A DNA stretch of 64,000 bases from Mycolicibacterium rufum (lineage in GTDB: Bacteria > Actinomycetota > Actinomycetes > Mycobacteriales > Mycobacteriaceae), in the NCBI RefSeq assembly GCF_022374875.2, contig NZ_CP092427.2:4216001-4280000 (forward strand), given 5' to 3'. Under the pieces are notes generated by a model. It did no database searches, was not told the DNA's origin, and saw only the letters and a list, made by a program, of their open reading frames with translations. Positions 33,261-42,805 of this stretch are shown in pieces. The translations under genes and the position numbers were made by a program. The first letter of the stretch is position 1, and the number at the start of each line of letters is the position of its first letter.

Positions 33261-34775
33261 TCAGGGGGCGCGCGGCAGCTGCGCCCCCTCGGCGCGGACC
33301 GAGCCGCGCCGCCGCGGCGTCTCCTGCGCGGCCAGCGGAGTCGCGATGTCCTCCAACGACTTCCCCTCGGCGTCCACCGCCAGGAACCAGGCCACCAGCC
33401 CGCCGGCGATCATCACCGCCGCGCCCAGCAGGTAGCCCAGGAACAGCCGGAACGGCTCCGAGCCGTCACCGATCAGGGCGCCGTAGATCACCGGGCCCAG
33501 CGCGCCGAAGCACTGCGCGATCGCGAAGAACACCGCGATCGCCTTCGCCCGCACCTCCAGCGGGAAGATCTCGCTCACCGTCAGGTACGCCGAACTCGCT
33601 CCCGCGGAGGCGAAGAAGAAGATGACGCACCACGCGATCGTCTGCGTCAGCGCGTTCAGCGCGCCCGCGTTGAACAGCACAGCGCTCAGCGCCAGCAGAA
33701 GGCCCGACAGCACATAGGTTCCGGCGATCATCTTCCTGCGGCCGATAGTGTCGAAGAAGTGGCCGATGGTCAGCGGCCCGGCGAGGTTGCCGACCGCGAA
33801 CGCGATCAGATACAGCGGCGTCGACTCCGACGGCACCCCGTAGAACTTGCCCAGCACCAGCGTGTAGGTGAAGAAGATCGCGTTGTAGAGGAACGACTGG
33901 CTGATCATCAGCGAGGCGCCCAGCATCGACCGGCTCGGATACTGCTTGAACAGCACCCGCGTCAGCGCCAGGTAGCCGATCTTCTCCGTCGGCCGCAGCT
34001 CGATCGCCTTGTTCTCGTCCACCGGCGGCAGGTCCACGCCGGTGGCCTTCACCTCGCGTTCGATGTAGGAGATCGACTCCTCGGCCGCGGCCTCCCGGCC
34101 GTTCATCACCTGCCACCGCGGGCTCTCCGGCAGATGCCGCCGCACCACCAGGATCACCAGGCCCAGCACCGGCCCGATCAGGAACGCCAGCCGCCAGCCC
34201 ACGCTGAGGTCCATCGACTTGAGGAACACGAACGTGCCCAGCGTGCCGAGTACTGCACCCGCCCAATACGTTCCGTTGACCGCGATGTCGACGCGACCGC
34301 GGTAGCGCGCCGGGATCAGCTCGTCGATCGCCGAGTTGATCGCCGCGTATTCGCCGCCGATCCCCATACCCGCGATGAACCGGGTGACATAGAGGAAGGC
34401 CACCCAGCCTGCGCCGTTGCCCAGCGTCAGCGCCGTCAGCGCGCTGCCGAGAAGGTAGACCCCCAGCGTCACCATGAACAGATTGCGTCGGCCGAGTTTG
34501 TCCGACAGCCGCCCGAAGAACAGCGCCCCGACCACCTCGCCGGCCAGATACACGGTTGCCAGCAGGCCGACCGCGGCCGACGAAAGACCAAGCGTCTCGG
34601 GCCGACTCAGGGTGTCCGCGACGGCACTGGCGATCGTGATCTCCAGACCGTCGAGGATCCAGGCCCCCCCGAGCGCGATCACCATCCGCGTGTGGAAGGA
34701 CGACCACGGCAAGCGATCGATGCGGGCCGGGATCAGGCTGCGGATCGCTCCCTCGGTGCTGGTGGGTGATGCCAT
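33261..34775 (-). CDS. MFS transporter (sugar-porter/metabolite symporter type)
   Basis: The product (504 aa) has 12 helices and the MFS signatures GRLSDKLGRRNLFM and LPESPRW after helix 6, with a long central loop. It lies 101 bp upstream of the redoxin gene on the same strand and may import the substrate of the nitrile-hydratase pathway. Neither substrate nor operon membership is certain. Confidence 0.8.
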   Translation of the reverse strand: MASPTSTEGAIRSLIPARIDRLPWSSFHTRMVIALGGAWILDGLEITIASAVADTLSRPETLGLSSAAVGLLATVYLAGEVVGALFFGRLSDKLGRRNLFMVTLGVYLLGSALTALTLGNGAGWVAFLYVTRFIAGMGIGGEYAAINSAIDELIPARYRGRVDIAVNGTYWAGAVLGTLGTFVFLKSMDLSVGWRLAFLIGPVLGLVILVVRRHLPESPRWQVMNGREAAAEESISYIEREVKATGVDLPPVDENKAIELRPTEKIGYLALTRVLFKQYPSRSMLGASLMISQSFLYNAIFFTYTLVLGKFYGVPSESTPLYLIAFAVGNLAGPLTIGHFFDTIGRRKMIAGTYVLSGLLLALSAVLFNAGALNALTQTIAWCVIFFFASAGASSAYLTVSEIFPLEVRAKAIAVFFAIAQCFGALGPVIYGALIGDGSEPFRLFLGYLLGAAVMIAGGLVAWFLAVDAEGKSLEDIATPLAAQETPRRRGSVRAEGAQLPRAP

Positions 34776-34904
34776 GACCGCCTCCTCGCGACGCCCTGCT
34801 AGAAAGCGGGACTTCCCACCAGAACGGGGGCGGAAACCACCGAATCTTGCGCGGCGGCGGCAGGGGTGCGGCTCGGTGACTATCGAGTGACTACGGTGGC
34901 GGGC

Positions 34905-35843
34905 ATGGCATCACCACGCGTCGCCGTCGTCGGAGCGGGACTGTCCGGCGCGGCGTGCGCACAGGCGCTGCGTGAGCGCGGCGTCGTGGTCGAGATGTTC
35001 GAGCGGGGCCGCGCACCCGGCGGCCGGATGGCGTCGCCGAGCGTGCAGGGGCGCCGCGTCGACGTCGGCGCCGCGTACTTCACCGTCAAAGACCCCGGGT
35101 TCGGCGCCGTCGCCGACGACTGGGTCGAGCGTGGCCTCGCCCGTCCGTGGACCGACACCTTCGACGTGCTCGCACGCGACGGACGCGACGCCACCTCCGG
35201 GCCGGTGCGTTACGCGACCCCCGACGGGCTGCGGTCCCTGGTGCGCGACCTGCTGCCCGACGGCATCCGCTTCGAGACCGAGGTCGACGCGCTCGACGAC
35301 CTCGACCACGACGCGGTGGTGCTCGCGATGCCCGATCCGCAGGCGGCGAGGCTGGCTCCCGACGCCTGCGCGTGGGTGCCCTACGACCCGGTGATCGCGG
35401 TCGCGGTGGGGTGGGGGCAGCGCTGCTGGTCGCTGGCCGATGCGGCTTTCGTCAACGACGACCCCGACGTGTCCTTCATCGCCGACGACGGCGCCCGGCG
35501 CGGCGACGGCGCGGCCGTGCTCGTCGCGCACACCACCGCGTCCCGTGCACGCCGGCACCTCGACGAGCCCGCCGACGCGGTCGCCCCGGTGCAGGAGGCG
35601 CTGCGCCGGCTGCTCGACATCACCGCCGAGCCCGCATGGACGCACGTGCACCGCTGGACGTTCGCCAAACCCGCCGACACGCACGGCGACGCCGCGTTCG
35701 CTCTGATCACCGGCGACCGCCCGCTCGGGGTGTGCGGCGACGCGTGGTGCCCGTCCGGGGCGCCGCGGGTGGAATCGGCCTGGCTGTCGGGCCGGCGACT
35801 CGGTGCCGCGGTCGCGGACGCAGTGAAGGGGAGTAGCCGATGA
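34905..35843 (+). CDS. FAD-dependent oxidoreductase, renalase-like
   Basis: The product (312 aa) begins with a dinucleotide fold (VAVVGAGLSGAACAQALRE, then FERGRAPGGRMAS), has the pattern DVGAAYFTVKDPGF, and ends GVCGDAWCPSGAPRVESAWL. This is the layout of bacterial renalase-like amine oxidases. Its stop overlaps the MOSC gene start as ATGA. Confidence 0.8.
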   Translation: MASPRVAVVGAGLSGAACAQALRERGVVVEMFERGRAPGGRMASPSVQGRRVDVGAAYFTVKDPGFGAVADDWVERGLARPWTDTFDVLARDGRDATSGPVRYATPDGLRSLVRDLLPDGIRFETEVDALDDLDHDAVVLAMPDPQAARLAPDACAWVPYDPVIAVAVGWGQRCWSLADAAFVNDDPDVSFIADDGARRGDGAAVLVAHTTASRARRHLDEPADAVAPVQEALRRLLDITAEPAWTHVHRWTFAKPADTHGDAAFALITGDRPLGVCGDAWCPSGAPRVESAWLSGRRLGAAVADAVKGSSR

Positions 35844-36817
35844 ATGTTGCTGAGCTGTGGCGGTTTCCGGTCAAGTCGATGGGCGGCACCCGGGTCGACA
35901 CCCTGCGCATCGACCGGCGCGGTGTGCACGCCGACCGGTTGTGGGCGGTCCGCGATGTGGAGAAGGGGGTGACCGCTTCGGCGCGACGAGTCCCGGTGTT
36001 GCTGCAGTGCTCGGCCCGGTACGTCGCCGAGCCCACCGAGGACGCCGGACCCGGCAACGTCCCCGCCGTCGTCGTCACCCTGCCGGACGGCCGGGAGTTC
36101 GACGGAGCCGATCCGGCGGCCGGCGCGGCGCTCAGCGAGTTGGTGGGCCGCGAAATGCAACTGGTGGCGCTACCCGCACCCAAAGACACCAGCGCACAGC
36201 GTATGTCGCTGCAGACGTCGCTGGGGAACTTCTCCGCCGATCAGGTCCGCCGCGATTTCGGGCTCGCCGACGGCGATGAGCTCCCCGACACCTCGGTCTT
36301 CTCGACGCGCCAAATGGTCACGCTGGCGCGCTATTCCACGCCGCCCGGAACGTTCGTCGACCTCAGCCCGGTGCATCTGCTGAGCACCGCCAGCCTGCGC
36401 AGCCTCTCCGCCGACGGCACTCCCTACGACGTCCGCCGCTTCCGGCCCAACGTGCTCGTCGACATCGACGCCGAGGGGTTCCCCGAATCCGACTGGGTGG
36501 GTGGGCAGGTGCGTCTGGGCAGCGTCGTGCTGTCGGTGACGAACCCGACGATCCGGTGCGTGATTCCCACCCGCCCCCAGCCGGGCGTCGAGCTCGACAC
36601 CTCGCTGACGCGCCGCCTCGCCGAGCGCACCGACCGCTTCCTCGGCATCTACGCCGACGTCGCGTGCCCGGGAACGACCCGCGTCGGGGACGCCGTGAGC
36701 GCCCGTCCGGCGGCGGCGCCGGGTGCGGCGCGACGGGCGAGCACCGCCGCAGGCCGGGCCGTCACCCGCGGGCTGCAGAAGGTGCTCGAGGCCACGGTGC
36801 TGCGCACCAGGAGCTGA
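35840..36817 (+). CDS. MOSC-domain protein
   Basis: The product (325 aa) has the MOSC N-terminal beta barrel (MNVAELWRFPVKSMGG) and the MOSC domain with RPNVLVDIDAEGFPE and NPTIRCVIPTRPQ, whose cysteine corresponds to the Moco-sulphur-binding residue of YcbX/mARC-like proteins. The C-terminal 40 residues are Ala/Arg-rich and probably disordered. Coupled to the renalase-like gene, it may act in N-oxide or amine redox chemistry. Confidence 0.82.
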   Translation: MNVAELWRFPVKSMGGTRVDTLRIDRRGVHADRLWAVRDVEKGVTASARRVPVLLQCSARYVAEPTEDAGPGNVPAVVVTLPDGREFDGADPAAGAALSELVGREMQLVALPAPKDTSAQRMSLQTSLGNFSADQVRRDFGLADGDELPDTSVFSTRQMVTLARYSTPPGTFVDLSPVHLLSTASLRSLSADGTPYDVRRFRPNVLVDIDAEGFPESDWVGGQVRLGSVVLSVTNPTIRCVIPTRPQPGVELDTSLTRRLAERTDRFLGIYADVACPGTTRVGDAVSARPAAAPGAARRASTAAGRAVTRGLQKVLEATVLRTRS

Positions 36818-36918
36818 AGAGCCGCGGGCCCGATGTAACGGCGGCCACCCATCGATCGACCTCATCTGTGACCGCTGTGTCGGAAGGTACTGCCGAGACA
36901 GATGAACGGAGGCCGGTC

Positions 36919-37284
36919 GTGACTCGTCGAGATACCACCCTTGCGTCGTTCGGGCGGAACAACTGCCTGCACCTACCCCCGCCCCGGGAAGACGCCTGGA
37001 GCTGGCAGCTGCGCGGCAGCTGCCGGGGCTATCCGGCCGAGACCTTCTTCCCTGACTGCTATTCCAGGTCCGAGCAGCGCAAGCGGGAGAACGCCGCGAA
37101 GATCATCTGCCGGCAGTGCCCGGTGCTGGACCAGTGCCGGGAACACGCGCTGACCACCCCCGAGACCCACGGGGTGTGGGGAGCGATGACCGCAGGCGAG
37201 CGTGCGCGAACGCTGCTGCGACGCGGTGAGTACCGGCCCGCGACACCGGCCGTCAGTCGGGCTGGAGGCGACCATCCGGCGTGA
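36919..37284 (+). CDS. WhiB-family iron-sulphur regulator
   Basis: The product (121 aa) starts at the GTG at 36919, which follows GGAGG by 5 bp. The cluster ligands are C35 with C64, C67 and C73 (SCRGYPAETFF, then ICRQCPVLDQC). The GVWGAMT turn with W87 and a basic C-terminus (RARTLLRRGE) for DNA contact complete the family pattern. Which of WhiB1-7 it matches is not clear. The 3' end overlaps the convergent small gene by 32 bp. Confidence 0.9.
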   Translation: MTRRDTTLASFGRNNCLHLPPPREDAWSWQLRGSCRGYPAETFFPDCYSRSEQRKRENAAKIICRQCPVLDQCREHALTTPETHGVWGAMTAGERARTLLRRGEYRPATPAVSRAGGDHPA

Positions 37285-37444
37285 CGTGAAAGGTGCCGTC
37301 CTCGTGCGCCCCGGGCAGGTCCGGCATCTCGTGCCGACCACCGGCGGACCGTCGACGCGACGACCACACCAGCGCGCCCACCGCCGACACCCCGGCGACG
37401 ACCGCCGTCCGCCGGAACACGTCGCCCGTCGTGCGCTTGCTCAT
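37253..37444 (-). CDS. Small membrane-anchored protein
   Basis: The product (63 aa) has one membrane helix (TAVVAGVSAVGALVWSS) after a short basic head, and a hydrophilic tail (HEMPDLPGAHEDGTFHVTPD). Function unknown. The overlap with whiB is antisense at both 3' ends. Confidence 0.5.
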   Translation of the reverse strand: MSKRTTGDVFRRTAVVAGVSAVGALVWSSRRRSAGGRHEMPDLPGAHEDGTFHVTPDGRLQPD

Positions 37445-37480
37445 GCGCCGAGGGTGCCCACTGCGGTGCGGATGTAACCT

Positions 37481-38416
37481 CTACAGGCCGTCGGTGTGCC
37501 GGAGGTGGTCCGGCTGGCTCACCCAGCCCGGCGGTACGTCGACCGACAGCGCGAGATGCACGAAGCGGCCGACGGCCGCGGCTGTCGCCCGGATCGGGCA
37601 CCACTGCAGCGTGTAGGGCAGGAACCGGGCCGGCGACAGCGGCCGCAACACCACCCCGACACTGCTGCCGGCCACCGCGGCGGTGGTGAGCACCCAGTCG
37701 ATCTCGGCCTGCGCGGGCCACCGGAAGGCGGACAGATCGGTGTCGGCGAATTCCACCGTCGGCGGCCGGATTTCGGCGGCGTCGAGGATCTCCTGCAGCG
37801 CCAGCGACCACGCCGGGAACAGCGCCTCGCTGTGTATCCCCAGCGTCTCGGTCGCCACGTCGGGCAGATCGAGCGTCTCGCGGCCCGCGAGCGGATGATC
37901 CTCCCGCAGCGCGATCACCACCGGTTCGGCGCAGAACACCTCACTGAGGATCCCGGGCGGATCGGTCACCGGCCCACACGTGATCGCGATGTCCAGCGCG
38001 CCCTCGCCGATCGCGCGCTGCAGATCCGGCAACCACATCCGGCGCACCGCGAGGTCGACCTCCGGGGCCACCCGGCGCAGCGCGTCGGCCAGATGGGGCG
38101 CCAGCACCGGTGCGGCCGGCGGGGTGATGCCCAACCGGACGGTGCCGGCGTCGCCGTCGGCCAGCCGCCGGATCGCCGCGGCCGCGCCCTCCACGTCCTC
38201 GAGGATGGCCCGCGCGCGGCCGAACAACTCCACACCGGCCTGCGTCAGCGCCACCCGGCGCGTGCTGCGGATCAGCAGCGCGGTGCCGACCTCGCGCTCC
38301 AGCCGGCGGATCAAATCGCTCAGCGTCGGCTGGCCGATGTGCAACTTCTCCGCGGCGCGTCCAAAGTGCAGTTCTCCCGCCACCGCGACGAACGCCTCCA
38401 GCTGGCGTAGTTCCAC
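37481..38416 (-). CDS. LysR-family regulator
   Basis: The product (311 aa) has the N-terminal winged helix (MELRQLEAFVAVAGELHFGR, then GQPTLSDLIRRLE) and the periplasmic-binding-like effector domain (about 90-300). It is divergent from the hydrolase cluster at 38568-41236, the classical layout for a LysR activator and its target. Two palindromes in the shared 151-bp gap are operator candidates. Confidence 0.9.
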   Translation of the reverse strand: MELRQLEAFVAVAGELHFGRAAEKLHIGQPTLSDLIRRLEREVGTALLIRSTRRVALTQAGVELFGRARAILEDVEGAAAAIRRLADGDAGTVRLGITPPAAPVLAPHLADALRRVAPEVDLAVRRMWLPDLQRAIGEGALDIAITCGPVTDPPGILSEVFCAEPVVIALREDHPLAGRETLDLPDVATETLGIHSEALFPAWSLALQEILDAAEIRPPTVEFADTDLSAFRWPAQAEIDWVLTTAAVAGSSVGVVLRPLSPARFLPYTLQWCPIRATAAAVGRFVHLALSVDVPPGWVSQPDHLRHTDGL

Positions 38417-38446
38417 CCGCTGATCGTAGGCGGAGATTCCCCCGAT

Positions 38447-38482
38447 TGATCGGCCGGAGCGATCAGACCGATCACGGATCGG
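38447..38482. promoter_or_regulatory. Two palindromes in the LysR/hydrolase intergenic region
   Basis: TGATCG-N7-CGATCA (38447-38465) fits the T-N11-A form of LysR sites. CCGATC-ACG-GATCGG (38468-38482) follows two bases later. Both lie between the divergent starts and so could control both genes. Binding by the adjacent LysR protein is inferred from position and form. Confidence 0.55.
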
Positions 38483-38567
38483 CCCTTGATCCGCTCACCG
38501 GCGCATCGCAGTCTGAATGCCGAGCGCCGGCGCGGCCGGGTACGCCGACAGAGCAGAGGGAGCTCCG

Positions 38568-39446
38568 ATGTCCGACACCGTCACCCGCTACCGCACCGCG
38601 ACCCTCGACGGGCTGGAGGTGTTCTACCGCGAGGCAGGCGACCCGTCCCGGCCGACTCTGCTGCTGCTGCACGGCTTTCCGTCCAGCTCGCACATGTTCC
38701 GCGGGCTCATCACCGCGTTGGCCGACGAGTACCACCTCGTCGCCCCCGACCACATCGGTTTCGGACAGTCCGCGATGCCCTCGGTGAACCAGTTCACCTA
38801 CAGCTTCGACCGGCTGACCGAGATCACCGAGAAGCTGATCGACCACCTCGGCCTCGAGCGTTTCGCGATCTACATCCACGACTACGGCGCCCCCATCGGG
38901 CTGCGCATCGCCAGCGCGCGACCCGAGCGGATCACCGCGATCATCAGCCAGAGCGGTAACGCCTACACCGAGGGCTTCACGCCGTTCTGGGACCGACTGT
39001 TCGCCCATGCGCAAGACCGCGGCGCCAACGAGGACGCGGTGCGCGAGTACTTCACCCTCGAGACCACCCGGTGGCAGTACACCCACGGCGTCCCCGCCGA
39101 CCGGCTCGACCGGATCGCCCCGGAGACCTGGCAGCTCGATCAGGCCGGGCTGGACCGCAAGGGCAACGACGCCGTACAGCTGCAGCTGTTCTGGGACTAC
39201 CAGTTCAACCTCGACGGCTACCCGGCGTTCCAGGAGTACTTCCGCACCCACCAGCCGCCACTCCTGGTCACCTGGGGCCGAAACGACGAGATCTTCGGCG
39301 CCGCAGGAGCCGAAGCCTTCAAGCGCGACCTGCCCGACGGTGAATACCACCTGCTCGACGCCGGGCACTTCGCGCTGGAAACCCACGGTGACGAGATCGC
39401 CGGCTACATCCGGGACTTCCTCGGCTGGCAGGAGTCGCTGCGATGA
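38568..39446 (+). CDS. Alpha/beta hydrolase, haloalkane-dehalogenase-like with Asp nucleophile
   Basis: The product (292 aa) shows the fold landmarks [14 protein letters not shown] (oxyanion region), nucleophile elbow [11 protein letters not shown] with Asp105 where lipases have Ser, GRNDEIF (acid region), and [10 protein letters not shown] (His). An Asp nucleophile is typical of dehalogenases and epoxide hydrolases. The ATG at 38568 follows AGAGGGAG. The gene leads an operon coupled to a cysteine hydrolase (ATGA overlap). The natural substrate is unknown. Confidence 0.82.
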   Translation: MSDTVTRYRTATLDGLEVFYREAGDPSRPTLLLLHGFPSSSHMFRGLITALADEYHLVAPDHIGFGQSAMPSVNQFTYSFDRLTEITEKLIDHLGLERFAIYIHDYGAPIGLRIASARPERITAIISQSGNAYTEGFTPFWDRLFAHAQDRGANEDAVREYFTLETTRWQYTHGVPADRLDRIAPETWQLDQAGLDRKGNDAVQLQLFWDYQFNLDGYPAFQEYFRTHQPPLLVTWGRNDEIFGAAGAEAFKRDLPDGEYHLLDAGHFALETHGDEIAGYIRDFLGWQESLR

Positions 39447-40114
39447 ACTACGACGCCGCAGACACCGCGGTGGTGGTGATCGATCCCCAGGTCGACGTCT
39501 TGAGCCCGGCGGGGAAGAACTGGGAAGTGTTGGGCGCCAGCGTGACCGAGAACAAGACCGTCGAGCACCTCGTCGCGCTGCTCACCGCCGCGAAGGCCGG
39601 CGGCTTCGGGGTGTTCGTCTCGCCGCACTACTTCTATCCGACCGACCACCGCTGGCTGTTCAACGGCCCGCTCGAGTCCGACGAGTTGCGCACCGACACG
39701 TTCGCCCGGCGTGGCGCGCTGACCCTCGAGGGCTTCGCGGGTTCGGGGGCCGACTGGCTCGAGGAGCTCAAGCCCCTGATCGACGACGGGGACACGGTGG
39801 TGGCCAGCCCGCACAAGGTGTGGGGGCCGCAGACCAACGACCTGGTGCTGCAGTTGCGCAAGCGGCGCATCTCCACGGTGGTGCTGTGCGGGATGCTCGC
39901 CAACATCTGCGTGGAGTCGCATCTGCGCGACCTGCTCGAGCAGGGGTTCGAGGTGGCCGTGGTCCGCGACGCGACGGCGGGACCGCGGCACCCGGTGTTC
40001 GGCGACGGCTATGCCGCCGCTCTGGTCAACTACGGTTTCCTGGCACACGCCGTGCCGACGACCAGCGAGGTGGTCGCGGCGATGACCGATTCGAGGAAAG
40101 GTACGAGCCAGTGA
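39443..40114 (+). CDS. Isochorismatase-family cysteine hydrolase
   Basis: The product (223 aa) has the catalytic triad D14 (VVVIDPQVD), K125 (SPHKVWG) and C156 ([17 protein letters not shown]). The family hydrolyses amides, N-carbamoyl groups or isochorismate. It overlaps both neighbours by 4 bp, so it is firmly part of the operon. Confidence 0.88.
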   Translation: MNYDAADTAVVVIDPQVDVLSPAGKNWEVLGASVTENKTVEHLVALLTAAKAGGFGVFVSPHYFYPTDHRWLFNGPLESDELRTDTFARRGALTLEGFAGSGADWLEELKPLIDDGDTVVASPHKVWGPQTNDLVLQLRKRRISTVVLCGMLANICVESHLRDLLEQGFEVAVVRDATAGPRHPVFGDGYAAALVNYGFLAHAVPTTSEVVAAMTDSRKGTSQ

Positions 40115-40572
40115 GTGAATCCCGCCCCCCGTTCCCGCCGTTCGACCTGACCTCAGCGTTGCAGAAGGTGCAGGCCGCCGAAGACGCCTGGAACACCTGC
40201 GATCCGCACCGGGTGAGCCTTGCGTACACACCGGACAGTGTCTGGCGCAACCGCGACCAGTTCCTCACCGGCCGTGAGGCGATCGTCGAATTCCTGACCG
40301 CGAAATGGCAGCGCGAACGGGACTACGCGCTGCGCAAGAGCCTGTGGGGCTTCCGCAACAACAGGATCGGGGTGCGGTTTCAGTACGAGTGCCGCGACGC
40401 CTCAGGGCAGTGGTGGCGCAGCTACGGCAACGAACTGTGGGAGTTCGACGAGCACGGGTTGATGCGCCGACGGGAGGCCAGTATCAACGACGTCCGCATC
40501 GACGAGTCGCAGCGGCGTTACTTCGGGCCGCGCCCCGAGGACGAGCACGGACACGAGATCCCGCTGCAATGA
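40111..40572 (+). CDS. DUF1348/SnoaL-like NTF2-fold protein
   Basis: The product (153 aa) starts at a GTG overlapping the previous stop. DUF1348 hallmarks are visible: [39 protein letters not shown] and [16 protein letters not shown]. The fold is the NTF2 cone; members are presumed small-molecule binding or isomerising proteins. Its tight coupling suggests a step in the same pathway. Confidence 0.8.
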   Translation: MSESRPPFPPFDLTSALQKVQAAEDAWNTCDPHRVSLAYTPDSVWRNRDQFLTGREAIVEFLTAKWQRERDYALRKSLWGFRNNRIGVRFQYECRDASGQWWRSYGNELWEFDEHGLMRRREASINDVRIDESQRRYFGPRPEDEHGHEIPLQ

Positions 40573-40597
40573 TCGGGATTCGCGAAGGAGCGACGGC

Positions 40598-41236
40598 GTG
40601 AGCAAGCGCTATGGAACCATCGCCTTCACCGACGACGTCCGCGCGGTGCAGGCCGAGCACGGCAGTGACACCTTCTACGGGCGCAAGGCCGACGCCGGTG
40701 CGCGGTCACCGGGCCCGGACCCGCTGACCGAGGACGAGAAGGAGTTCCTGGCCGAACGCGACGGGTTCTACCTCGCGTCGACCAGCCAGACGGGCTGGCC
40801 CTACGTGCAGTTCCGGGGCGGTGCACCAGGATTCGTGCATGTGCTGGACGACCACACGATCGGGTGGGCCGACTTTTGCGGCAACCTGCAGTACATCAGC
40901 ACCGGGAACATCGCCGGGGACGACCGCGTCGCTCTGATCACCGTCGACTACGCCCATCGGCGCCGGCTGAAGATCTTCGGCCGCGCCCGCATCGTCACCG
41001 CCGACGAGGATCCCGCCCTGCTGCGGAACCTGACCGAGGGCGCCGACGACGGGGTGGTCGAGCGCGCCGTCGTCGTCACCGTCGAGGCCTACGACTGGAA
41101 CTGCCCGCAGCACATCACCCCCCGGTTCACGCTGGCCGAACTGGACGGCGCGTTGGCGCCGGCCCGCGGCCGGCTCGCCGCGCTGGAAGCCGAGAACGCC
41201 GAGCTGCGCCGTCGTCTCTCGGAACGGAGCAGTTGA
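40598..41236 (+). CDS. Pyridoxamine 5'-phosphate oxidase-fold flavoprotein
   Basis: The product (212 aa, GTG start) has a split-barrel flavin-binding domain (FYLASTSQTGWPYVQFRGG, GNLQYISTGNIAGDDRVALI) and a C-terminal coiled coil (ALEAENAELRRRLSE). Such proteins bind FMN or F420 and reduce small molecules. It is the last gene of the LysR-controlled cluster, 25 bp after DUF1348. Confidence 0.8.
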   Translation: MSKRYGTIAFTDDVRAVQAEHGSDTFYGRKADAGARSPGPDPLTEDEKEFLAERDGFYLASTSQTGWPYVQFRGGAPGFVHVLDDHTIGWADFCGNLQYISTGNIAGDDRVALITVDYAHRRRLKIFGRARIVTADEDPALLRNLTEGADDGVVERAVVVTVEAYDWNCPQHITPRFTLAELDGALAPARGRLAALEAENAELRRRLSERSS

Positions 41237-41317
41237 CCGACGCGACCCCCATAACCGGATCAGGCGCACGCGCGTGGGTCTAGCGTGAACCTGATCATCG
41301 TCGACAGGGAGGTCAGC

Positions 41318-42805
41318 ATGCGAGCCGGTTGGTCGGGACGGGCGGTCCCGGGAGCGGCGGGGTGGTGGACGCAGATCTACCGCCGACTGGTCTATCTGGT
41401 CGGGGTGGTGCTGGTGGTGGGTGTGGGTTCGGTGCTGTCGGCCGCCCCAGACGCGCACGCGCAGGGCCAGACCTACACGGTCGCCACCGACACCACGTTC
41501 GCGCCGTTCGAATTCCAGGACAAAGAAGGCAACTTCGTCGGCATCGACATGGACCTGATCCGGGCGATCGCCAAGGACCAGGGTTTCACCGTCGACATCA
41601 AGCCGCTCGGCTTCGACGCCGCACTGCAGGCCGTGCAGGCCAACCAGGTCGACGGCGTCATCGCAGGCATGTCGATCACCGACGAGCGCAAGAAAGTCTT
41701 CGACTTCTCCGACCCCTACTTCGAGTCCGGCATCCAGATGGCGGTGCTGAAGACCAACAACGACATCAAGTCCTACGAGGACCTCAAGGGCAAGCGGGTC
41801 GCGGTCAAGAACGGCACGCAAGGTTCGGATTTCGCCAACTCGATCAAGGACAGGTACGGCTTCGAGGTGGTGTCCTTCGCCGACTCGTCGTCGATGTTCG
41901 ACGAGGTGCGCACCGGCAACTCCGACGCCGTCTTCGAGGACTACCCCGTGCTGCTCTACGGCATCGCGCAGGGCAACGGGTTCAAGACCGTGACCCCGAA
42001 GGAGGACCCGACCGGTTACGGCTTCGCGGTCAACAAGGGCCAGAACGCGGAACTGCTCAGCAAGTTCAACGAGGGCCTGAAGAACCTCAAGGCGTCCGGC
42101 GAGTACGACAAGATCATCAGCGCCTACCTCGGGGAAGAGGCCAGTACCGACGACAACTCGTTCTTCGGGCTGATCAAGAGCACCCTCCCGCTGCTGCTCG
42201 AAGGCCTCAAGATGACCGTCATCCTGACGGTCGTCTCGATCTTCTTCGCGCTGATCCTCGGTGTCATCTTCGGGTTGTTCCGGGTATCGCGGGCCATCTG
42301 GCTGCGCGCCATCGGCACCACCTTCGTCGACATCTTCCGCGGCACCCCGCTGCTGGTGCAGGCGTTCTTCATCTACTTCGGCATCCCCTCGGCGCTCGGC
42401 TTCCAGATGTCGGCGCTCACGGCGGGCATCATCACGCTGTCGCTCAACGCGGGCGCCTACATGACCGAGATCGTCCGCGGCGGCATCCAGTCGGTCGACA
42501 AGGGGCAGATGGAGGCCGCCCGCAGCCTGGGCATCGGGTACCTGCCCACGATGCGGAAGGTGATCCTGCCGCAGGCGATCCGCACGATGATCCCGTCCTA
42601 CATCAACCAGTTCGTCATCACGCTGAAGGACACGTCGATCCTGTCGGTGATCGGCATCGCCGAACTGACCCAGACGGGCCGGATCATCATCGCCGGCAAC
42701 TACCAGTCGTTCAACATGTGGCTGATCATCGGCATCATCTACTTCATCGTCATCATGGCGCTCACCAAACTCTCGGACCGACTGGAGAAGAGGCTTGTCA
42801 GATGA
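41318..42805 (+). CDS. Polar amino-acid ABC transporter: substrate-binding protein fused to permease
   Basis: The product has 495 residues from the ATG at 41318, which follows AGGGAGG; a GTG at 41285 is less likely. A signal/anchor helix (about 22-45) is followed by a type-2 periplasmic-binding domain ([19 protein letters not shown], then [17 protein letters not shown]). The permease has five or so helices with the EAA-type loop [20 protein letters not shown]. GlnP-type fusions take up glutamine or similar amino acids. The gene is coupled to the ATPase gene by ATGA. Confidence 0.9.
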   Translation: MRAGWSGRAVPGAAGWWTQIYRRLVYLVGVVLVVGVGSVLSAAPDAHAQGQTYTVATDTTFAPFEFQDKEGNFVGIDMDLIRAIAKDQGFTVDIKPLGFDAALQAVQANQVDGVIAGMSITDERKKVFDFSDPYFESGIQMAVLKTNNDIKSYEDLKGKRVAVKNGTQGSDFANSIKDRYGFEVVSFADSSSMFDEVRTGNSDAVFEDYPVLLYGIAQGNGFKTVTPKEDPTGYGFAVNKGQNAELLSKFNEGLKNLKASGEYDKIISAYLGEEASTDDNSFFGLIKSTLPLLLEGLKMTVILTVVSIFFALILGVIFGLFRVSRAIWLRAIGTTFVDIFRGTPLLVQAFFIYFGIPSALGFQMSALTAGIITLSLNAGAYMTEIVRGGIQSVDKGQMEAARSLGIGYLPTMRKVILPQAIRTMIPSYINQFVITLKDTSILSVIGIAELTQTGRIIIAGNYQSFNMWLIIGIIYFIVIMALTKLSDRLEKRLVR

